Shown: positions 6,963 through 10,387 of the stretch, piece after piece | Position numbering within the stretch: the stretch's first letter is position 1 | Layout of the letters: every line of letters begins with the position of its first letter | Assembly (NCBI GenBank): GCA_031262845.1 | Contig: JAISGZ010000219.1 | Location: 1 to 10,387, forward strand | Source: Propionibacteriaceae bacterium | GTDB lineage: Bacteria > Actinomycetota > Actinomycetes > Propionibacteriales > Propionibacteriaceae | DNA: 10,387 nucleotides | Direction of reading: 5' to 3' | The notes under the pieces: model-generated | Databases searched by the model: none | The model's input: the letters and a program-made list of their open reading frames with translations, nothing else | Told to the model about the DNA's origin: nothing | Position numbers and translations under genes: made by a program

Positions 6963-8236
6963 GTGAGAATGTGGTGGTGACGGCTCAACGTGGGAGGTCG
7001 CTCCGATCAAGTCGGTCAAGTCCGGTCGTCGCCCCGACTAGTACTCGCAGTGCGCCATCAATGGAATCCATTCTGGTCCCAGGACGATTCGACCAGCCGG
7101 GGGCGTCGAAACAGCAGTCTCATCGGCGGGCCGTTGGCACACCGATGCCCCAGACACCGTTAGCTGTCTCTGACCTTGGACCGAGCCGACGTGAACATCC
7201 ATCGGCTCGGGCGTCGGGACTAGCAACCTCAAATCAGCCGGTGGTGACATCACCAACGGCGTTGGTCGATCGGTTCGGCCGGGTTCACACAGATCTGCGG
7301 CTGTCCCTGACCGACCGTTGCAATCTCCGTTGTGCGTACTGTATGCCGCCGGCGGGTTTGGAGTGGACCCGGCGAGCGGAGCTGTTGACGGCCGACGAGA
7401 TCGTGCGGGTGGCCGCGGTCGCGGTGGCGGCGGGTGTGACGAAGATTCGGTTGACCGGTGGCGAACCCTTGGTGCGTCCGGATTGTGTTGACATCGTGGC
7501 CGGTCTGGCCGAGCTGACTCCCCGTCCCCAGATCGCTTTGACGACCAACGCCGTACTCCTCCAGGATTTGGCCCAGCCCCTAGCCGCAGCCGGTTTGAAT
7601 CGGGTCAATCTGTCCCTCGACAGTCTCGACCGCGAGACCTACGCCCGGCTGACCCGGCGCGACCGCTTGCCGGCCGCTTTGGCTGGTCTGGCGGCGGCCC
7701 AACGTGCCGGCTTAGCCATCAAAATCAACGCCGTCCTCTTACCCGGCATCAACGACACCGAGGCACCGCAACTACTCCGTTTCGCGCTCGAGCAGGGGGC
7801 TGAGATGCGCTTCATCGAGCACATGCCGTTGGGTGAGGCGGCACCGTGGCAGCCGGACCGGTTCATCACGGCCGCGGAAATTCTCGACCGGCTGCGGGCT
7901 GACTTTGAACTGGAGCCACTCGGTCGACCCGATGCGGCGACCGCGGAACGGTGGCTGGTCGATGGCGGGCCGGGCGTGGTTGGTGTCATCGCTTCGATGA
8001 GTCGGCCGTTTTGTGGTGATTGTTCACGGCTGCGGCTGACCGCTGACGGCCAACTCCGCCACTGTCTGTTTGCCACGACCGAGACGAATCTGCGAGCCGC
8101 CCTCCGGTCCGGCGCCACGGCGGCTGACCTACTCGGTCTCATGCAGACCTGCCTGAACGACAAATCGGCGGGCCACCAGGTTGGTGCGGCCGATTTCCAA
8201 AAGCCCGCCCGCGGTATGTCCCAGATCGGTGGTTGA
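6959..8236 (+). CDS. moaA: GTP 3',8-cyclase MoaA (radical SAM) with long N-terminal extension
   Basis: Radical-SAM enzyme that cyclises GTP in the first step of molybdopterin synthesis, paired with MoaC. The protein has 425 residues; the recognisable enzyme starts at about 102 (ALVDRFGRVHTDLRLSLTDR) and spans some 322 residues, normal for MoaA. The SAM-cluster motif is C121-x3-C125-x2-C128 (CNLRCAYC), followed by LTGGEPLVR (165-173), LTTNAVLL, NLSLDSLD and RFIEHMPLG. The second cluster is C352-x2-C355-x13-C369 and the protein ends in the expected Gly-Gly. Residues 1-100 are Ser/Pro/Arg-rich, low complexity, and of unknown function. GTG 6959 overlaps the moaE stop (GTGA) and has GGTGGGG about eight bases upstream. 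GTG 7241 or 7244 would give a standard-length protein and cannot be excluded. Confidence 0.95.
   Translation: MSENVVVTAQRGRSLRSSRSSPVVAPTSTRSAPSMESILVPGRFDQPGASKQQSHRRAVGTPMPQTPLAVSDLGPSRREHPSARASGLATSNQPVVTSPTALVDRFGRVHTDLRLSLTDRCNLRCAYCMPPAGLEWTRRAELLTADEIVRVAAVAVAAGVTKIRLTGGEPLVRPDCVDIVAGLAELTPRPQIALTTNAVLLQDLAQPLAAAGLNRVNLSLDSLDRETYARLTRRDRLPAALAGLAAAQRAGLAIKINAVLLPGINDTEAPQLLRFALEQGAEMRFIEHMPLGEAAPWQPDRFITAAEILDRLRADFELEPLGRPDAATAERWLVDGGPGVVGVIASMSRPFCGDCSRLRLTADGQLRHCLFATTETNLRAALRSGATAADLLGLMQTCLNDKSAGHQVGAADFQKPARGMSQIGG
7181..7210 (+). repeat. Nine-base inverted repeat in the moaA leader
   Basis: CCGAGCCGA (7181-7189) and TCGGCTCGG (7202-7210) are exact reverse complements with a 12-base loop. 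It lies about 30-60 bases before the alternative moaA starts at 7241/7244, so it could affect initiation there if those starts are used. Confidence 0.6.
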
Positions 8237-8262
8237 TCGTGCTGGTATCACCTGACCCCGTA

Positions 8263-8434
8263 TTCCCTTCCACGGCTAACTCCGTGCTCTCTCCCACAGC
8301 TCCCACGGCCAATCTCGCGTTCTCTCCCACGGCTCGTGCAACTCGTGCCAACCCTGCATTCCCTCCCACAGCCAACTCCGTGTTCTCTCCCATGGCTCGT
8401 GCAGTTCGTGCCAACCCTGCATTCCCTCCCACAG
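8263..8434 (+). repeat. Compound tandem array of 24-, 33- and 39-base units
   Basis: Consecutive units beginning with YTCYCTYCCA start at 8263 (24 bases), 8287 (33), 8320 (39), 8359 (24), 8383 (39) and 8422 (13, truncated at the palindrome). The higher-order period is 63: bases 8320-8371 and 8383-8434 match at 49 of 52 positions. All complete unit lengths are multiples of three. Confidence 0.9.
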
Positions 8435-8436
8435 AA

Positions 8437-8497
8437 AAATTCCAAGCCAAAATGGTTCGAAAAACGGCCAAAACCGAACCAGTTTGGCTGGGAATTT
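8437..8497 (+). repeat. 61-base AT-rich palindromic element, copy A
   Basis: Arms of 23 bases (8437-8459, beginning AAATTCCAAGCCAAAATGGT; 8475-8497, beginning CGAACCAGTTTGGCTGGGAA) pair at 21 of 23 positions around a 15-base loop with a central CGGCC. It is far more AT-rich than its surroundings and matches copy B at 54 of 61 positions. No transposase or clear target duplication is seen. It resembles dispersed REP/MITE-type repeats. Confidence 0.9.
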
Positions 8498-8531
8498 GGT
8501 CCACCCAGTTTGGGGTGAAGGGTAGAGAGGA

Positions 8532-9257
8532 ATGAGGGGGGCGCGGGGAGGAAGAGGGGGGAGTCGAGTTGACGCCATTGTGGTGGCGGGTGGGCGGTCG
8601 GCTCGGCTGGGGGGATATCCCAAGGCTCAGTTGGTTCGGGGCGGACACTCGCTGGTGGCTGGGGCGGTCGAGGCGAGCTTTGCACTCGGGGCGGAGCGGG
8701 TCGCCCTGGTGGGGCCACGGGACAGCCTGTGGTCGGCGCTGGACGCTGAGACTCGGCGGGCGGTGACCGCTGGCCGCTGTCTGTTGACTCAAGAAGACCC
8801 GCCGTTTACCGGTCCGGCCCAGGCCACGGCCGCTGGCGTGGCCGCTCTCGGCCTGATGGAGGAAAGTTCAGGCGTCGTCCTGTTGTTGGCCTGCGATATC
8901 CCGGCGGCGGATGCCGCCTTGACCGCTGCTCTCGAGTGGTTGTTGGCCAGTGATTTGTTGCAGGGAGACTCTCCGCGCTGGGACGGTGTCGTCTGCACGG
9001 ACACCAGCGGTCACGAACAGTGGCTGCTCGGTTGTTACCGGGCCAGCGCCCTGGCCCGAGTCTGCGCACAACTTGGCTCCGACCAACGATCCATGCGCGC
9101 TTTACTCGGTGATTTACGTTTAGCCCGACTGACTATTGATGAGTCAACGGCCGCCGACATCGACACCTGGGAAGCCGCCGAACAACTCGGCTACACCGTG
9201 TCGCCGCCCTATCTGGACAAGTCTCAACTCGAAACTGCCACGGCCAAACTCAACTGA
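8532..9257 (+). CDS. mobA: Molybdenum cofactor guanylyltransferase MobA
   Basis: Transfers GMP from GTP to Mo-molybdopterin, giving the guanine-dinucleotide cofactor required by NarG. The 241 residues include the nucleotidyltransferase motifs AIVVAGGRSARLGGYPK (15-31, with nucleotide-binding K31; family form LAGGxSxRMGxDK), DPPFTGPAQA (89-98), LLACDIP with metal-binding D122 (118-124), HEQWLLGCYR (161-170) and DIDTWEAAEQLG near the end. The Arg-Leu-Gly-Gly variant of the first loop is common in actinobacterial forms. The chosen ATG has GAGAGG only one base before it, closer than ideal, and leads into a Gly/Arg-rich stretch (MRGARGGRGG) encoded by a G-run tract; the true start is therefore less certain than the gene. 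The following small gene starts 28 bases downstream. Confidence 0.93.
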   Translation: MRGARGGRGGSRVDAIVVAGGRSARLGGYPKAQLVRGGHSLVAGAVEASFALGAERVALVGPRDSLWSALDAETRRAVTAGRCLLTQEDPPFTGPAQATAAGVAALGLMEESSGVVLLLACDIPAADAALTAALEWLLASDLLQGDSPRWDGVVCTDTSGHEQWLLGCYRASALARVCAQLGSDQRSMRALLGDLRLARLTIDESTAADIDTWEAAEQLGYTVSPPYLDKSQLETATAKLN

Positions 9258-9273
9258 ACAACCACAACTGACT

Positions 9274-9278
9274 AGGAG
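9274..9278 (+). promoter_or_regulatory. Ribosome binding site of the DUF6457 gene
   Basis: AGGAG lies seven bases before ATG 9286, in the short spacer after mobA. It fixes this start and rejects the longer in-frame extension back into mobA. Confidence 0.75.
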
Positions 9279-9285
9279 TAACACC

Positions 9286-9549
9286 ATGTCCGACGACCAA
9301 CAACCCGACGAGGTCCTCGCCCGCTGGGTGACCGCGCTAGTAGCTGAACTCGGGCTCGACCCCGACGCGGCTGCCGGTACACCCGGGCTACTCGATATGA
9401 CTAAGGTCGTTGCTCACACCGTGGTGCGGCCGGCGGCCCCCGTCTCGGCTTTGCTCTGTGGTCTGGCCGCGGGTCGGGCCGGTGGTTCGGCCGCCGATAT
9501 CCAGCAGGCCCTCGATCGGGCCACCGAGTTAGCCGAGCGCTGGTCATGA
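9286..9549 (+). CDS. Small DUF6457-type protein next to MobA
   Basis: A protein of 87 residues with no membrane segment, signal peptide or cysteine-rich motif; a single Cys lies in SALLCGLAAGRAG. The pattern LARWVTALVAELGLDPD, then LLDMTKVVAHTVVRPAAPVS, then LLCGLAAGRAG and a helical tail ending RATELAERWS matches what I recall of actinobacterial DUF6457, found as a separate protein or as a C-terminal domain on MobA-like proteins. Its biochemical role is not known to me. Placement between mobA and moaD suggests a helper in cofactor maturation, by context only. The start is set by AGGAG seven bases upstream. Codon use looks like that of neighbouring genes. Confidence 0.82.
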   Translation: MSDDQQPDEVLARWVTALVAELGLDPDAAAGTPGLLDMTKVVAHTVVRPAAPVSALLCGLAAGRAGGSAADIQQALDRATELAERWS

Positions 9550-9757
9550 TCCCGGCTGGCCACGTGCCCGTGACACGTGTCGGTTGCTGGGCTCATAACG
9601 TACGTAGTCGGTTCCGTAACAACTCAGTGGCAGTAGATGCATTGCCAGCCAATGGCCCCAGCTTTCCCGACGCTTTGTCCGCTCCCGGGTGACCGTGGCC
9701 AGATGTGAACTACTGACCCGTAAACCCTGCTACAACCCGGGAAGGACACCCGATCTC
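9550..9757 (+). other. Intergenic gap before moaD
   Basis: The only sizeable untranslated-looking gap without an array. It contains two CACGTG boxes (9561-9566 and 9574-9579), the second inside the ten-base palindrome GACACGTGTC; together they could pair as a weak hairpin over CCCGTGA. ACGTACGT lies at 9598-9605 and TGGCA...TGCCA at 9628-9647. No clear terminator or -35/-10 pair is evident. A GTG at 9689 opens the moaD frame early but lacks support. Confidence 0.5.
9742..9746 (+). promoter_or_regulatory. Probable ribosome binding site of moaD
   Basis: AAGGA, within GGGAAGGA, lies 11 bases before ATG 9758. The spacing is a little long, but it favours this start over GTG 9689 and the uncued ATG 9797. 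Confidence 0.5.
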
Positions 9758-10042
9758 ATGACGCCCACCCAAGACGCAGTCGCGGATTCACGCCCGATGA
9801 TCCGTGTCCGCTACTTCGCCGCCGCCCGTGAGGCCGCTGGAACGTCCGAGGAAAGCTGGCCAGTCACCACCGCCACCACGGTGGCCGACCTGTTAACAGC
9901 CCTCAGCCACGACCGTGGCGACCAGTTAGCCCAGGTCATCGCCCACTGTTCCGTCCTCGTCGACGGCGCCCGAGCCCACCTCACCGACCCGCTCCCCGAC
10001 CACGCCACAGTCGACCTCCTCCCTCCCTTCGCCGGTGGCTGA
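9758..10042 (+). CDS. moaD: Molybdopterin synthase sulfur-carrier subunit MoaD
   Basis: Ubiquitin-like small subunit of molybdopterin synthase. Its C-terminal Gly-Gly is adenylylated and thiocarboxylated by a MoeB-type enzyme (not in this window), and it then donates sulfur to cPMP bound by MoaE. The protein has 94 residues from ATG 9758, or 81 from ATG 9797 (family about 80-90). Seen: IRVRYFAAAREAAG at the beta-grasp start, TVADLLTALS in the first helix, HCSVLVDGARA, and DLLPPFAGG at the C terminus exactly as needed. The first 13 residues, before MIRVRYF, are extra and may not be translated. It is separated from the other cofactor genes by 208 bases. Its 3' end is partly duplicated 59 bases downstream. 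Confidence 0.94.
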   Translation: MTPTQDAVADSRPMIRVRYFAAAREAAGTSEESWPVTTATTVADLLTALSHDRGDQLAQVIAHCSVLVDGARAHLTDPLPDHATVDLLPPFAGG

Positions 10043-10105
10043 GCCAGCAGCACCAGTGGGAACGGCTCCACGCCGACCTTCCCCCCTTCACCGGTGGCTG
10101 AGCCA
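10025..10105 (+). repeat. Duplicated moaD 3' end
   Basis: Bases 10025-10046 (last moaD codons, stop and four further bases) recur at 10084-10105 with 21 of 22 matches, sharing ACCGGTGGCTGAGCCA apart from one base. Weaker similarity extends upstream (CCACAGTCGACCT against CCACGCCGACCT). The copy, in another frame, encodes DLPPFTGG and a stop, echoing the MoaD tail DLLPPFAGG. Confidence 0.85.
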
Positions 10106-10109
10106 AGCG

Positions 10110-10170
10110 AAATTTCAAGCCCAAATGGTTCGAAAATCGGCCCAAATCGAACCATTTTGGCTTGGAATTT
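10110..10170 (+). repeat. 61-base AT-rich palindromic element, copy B
   Basis: Arms 10110-10132 and 10148-10170 pair at 21 of 23 positions around a 15-base loop (AAAATCGGCCCAAAT). It is 89% identical to copy A (8437-8497), with identical arm and loop lengths. It lies downstream of moaD, just after the duplicated moaD tail. The seven differences between copies are not compensatory. Confidence 0.9.
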
Positions 10171-10199
10171 GGGCTGATCGAGAGAAACCGGGAACCGAC

Positions 10200-10387
10200 A
10201 TGGCGGTGATGGTTGGCCGTAGACTACGGCGGCGGGTGATGCGGTTCGCCGTGTCGATGGGTCCGGAGCCTCCAGAGTCCAACCAGCCGGAGCCTCCTGT
10301 GTCCAACCGGGCTGGGAGAACGGTGACCAGCCGGGCGGTCGCTGGACAGATCTGGTGGCGGCTGGCCAATGGCAGCGGGCCAAGGGC
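10200..10387 (+). CDS. Doubtful ORF running off the right edge
   Basis: An open frame of 62 codons from ATG 10200 to the window end, with GGGAA (10190-10194) five bases upstream. It begins MAVMVGRRLRRRVMRF, continues with an eight-residue repeat PEPPESNQ / PEPPVSNR, then a low-complexity stretch. No family is recognised. The style (repeats with periods divisible by three before any domain) resembles the leaders of the upstream cofactor genes, so it could be the leader of a further gene of the cluster; that is inference only. Confidence 0.25.
   Translation, partial: MAVMVGRRLRRRVMRFAVSMGPEPPESNQPEPPVSNRAGRTVTSRAVAGQIWWRLANGSGPR
10265..10312 (+). repeat. Two tandem 24-base units
   Basis: Head-to-tail copies at 10265-10288 and 10289-10312 share GGAGCCTCCWGWGTCCAACC. 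They lie in the doubtful ORF at the right edge and keep its frame. Confidence 0.8.

Larger units (their letters stand above)
8237..8531 (+). other. Repeat-filled spacer between moaA and mobA
   Basis: This 295-base spacer has no recognisable gene family. It holds a C/T-rich tandem array (8263-8434), a 61-base palindrome (8437-8497) and a small hairpin (CACCC...GGGTG, 8502-8517). One frame is open across it: from TTG 8233, overlapping the moaA stop, to TGA 8533-8535, overlapping the mobA ATG. It would encode 100 residues with the repeated motif FSPTARATRANPA / FPPTANSV. I see no start signal or family match, so it is more likely a spacer kept open than a functional protein, though translational coupling through it is possible. 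Confidence 0.7.

Noticed and set aside
8263..8434. CRISPR array between moaA and mobA
   Set aside because: Units are contiguous and degenerate with no unique spacers of constant length, and no cas gene is near.
8139..8792. Minus-strand frame with repeated GNAGLARVARAVGEN-like units
   Set aside because: The repeats are the reverse reading of the DNA array in the spacer, and the frame overlaps the ends of moaA and mobA. No start signal or family match.
9689..9757. GTG 9689 as the moaD start
   Set aside because: It adds 23 residues unlike MoaD, and a better purine tract precedes ATG 9758. Not fully excluded, given the extended leaders elsewhere in the operon.
8437..10170. Composite transposon bounded by the two palindromes
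   Set aside because: The sequence between them is ordinary cofactor genes without a transposase or target duplication; independent insertions of a small repeat explain the pair better.

Overview
The window is a GC-rich, single-direction (+ strand) operon block. It joins a membrane-bound respiratory nitrate reductase (narGHJI) to the genes that make its molybdenum cofactor. Protein style (NarG ending in a typical actinobacterial tail, a DUF6457 protein beside MobA, a MoaC/MogA-type fusion after narI) suggests an actinomycete. A relative of the Propionibacteriaceae is my best guess from memory of gene order, not a demonstrated assignment.

Layout: bases 1-1571 hold the last 522 residues of NarG; 1571-3064 NarH; 3061-3750 NarJ; 3747-4448 NarI. 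These four are packed with 1-4 base overlaps. The cofactor genes follow directly: a 630-residue MoaC-MogA/MoaB fusion (4441-6333), MoaE (6336-6962), MoaA (6959-8236), a 295-base repeat-filled spacer, MobA (8532-9257), a small DUF6457 protein (9286-9549), a 208-base gap, and MoaD (9758-10042). The last 345 bases hold a partial duplicate of the moaD 3' end, a palindromic element and a doubtful ORF that runs off the end. No moeA or moeB-type gene is visible.

Functionally, MoaA and MoaC convert GTP to cPMP. MoaD (with a C-terminal Gly-Gly) and MoaE convert cPMP to molybdopterin. The MogA/MoaB domain adenylylates molybdopterin, and MobA adds GMP to give the bis-MGD form used by NarG. NarJ assembles NarGH, and NarI anchors the complex and passes quinol electrons through its haems.

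The unusual part is what lies around the cofactor enzymes. MoaC, MoaE and MoaA each carry a low-complexity N-terminal extension of roughly 70-150 codons, and the MoaC-MogA linker is about 120 codons. The moaC leader and linker, the moaE leader and the moaA-mobA spacer contain degenerate direct repeats, and every repeat period is a multiple of three (21, 24, 30, 33, 39, 63, 72, 81 bases), so reading frames stay open. The linker also holds a perfect 18-base-pair hairpin. Two 61-base AT-rich palindromes, 89% identical to each other, sit before mobA and after moaD. The enzyme cores look intact and ordinary; the decorated spacers between them are the part worth following up.
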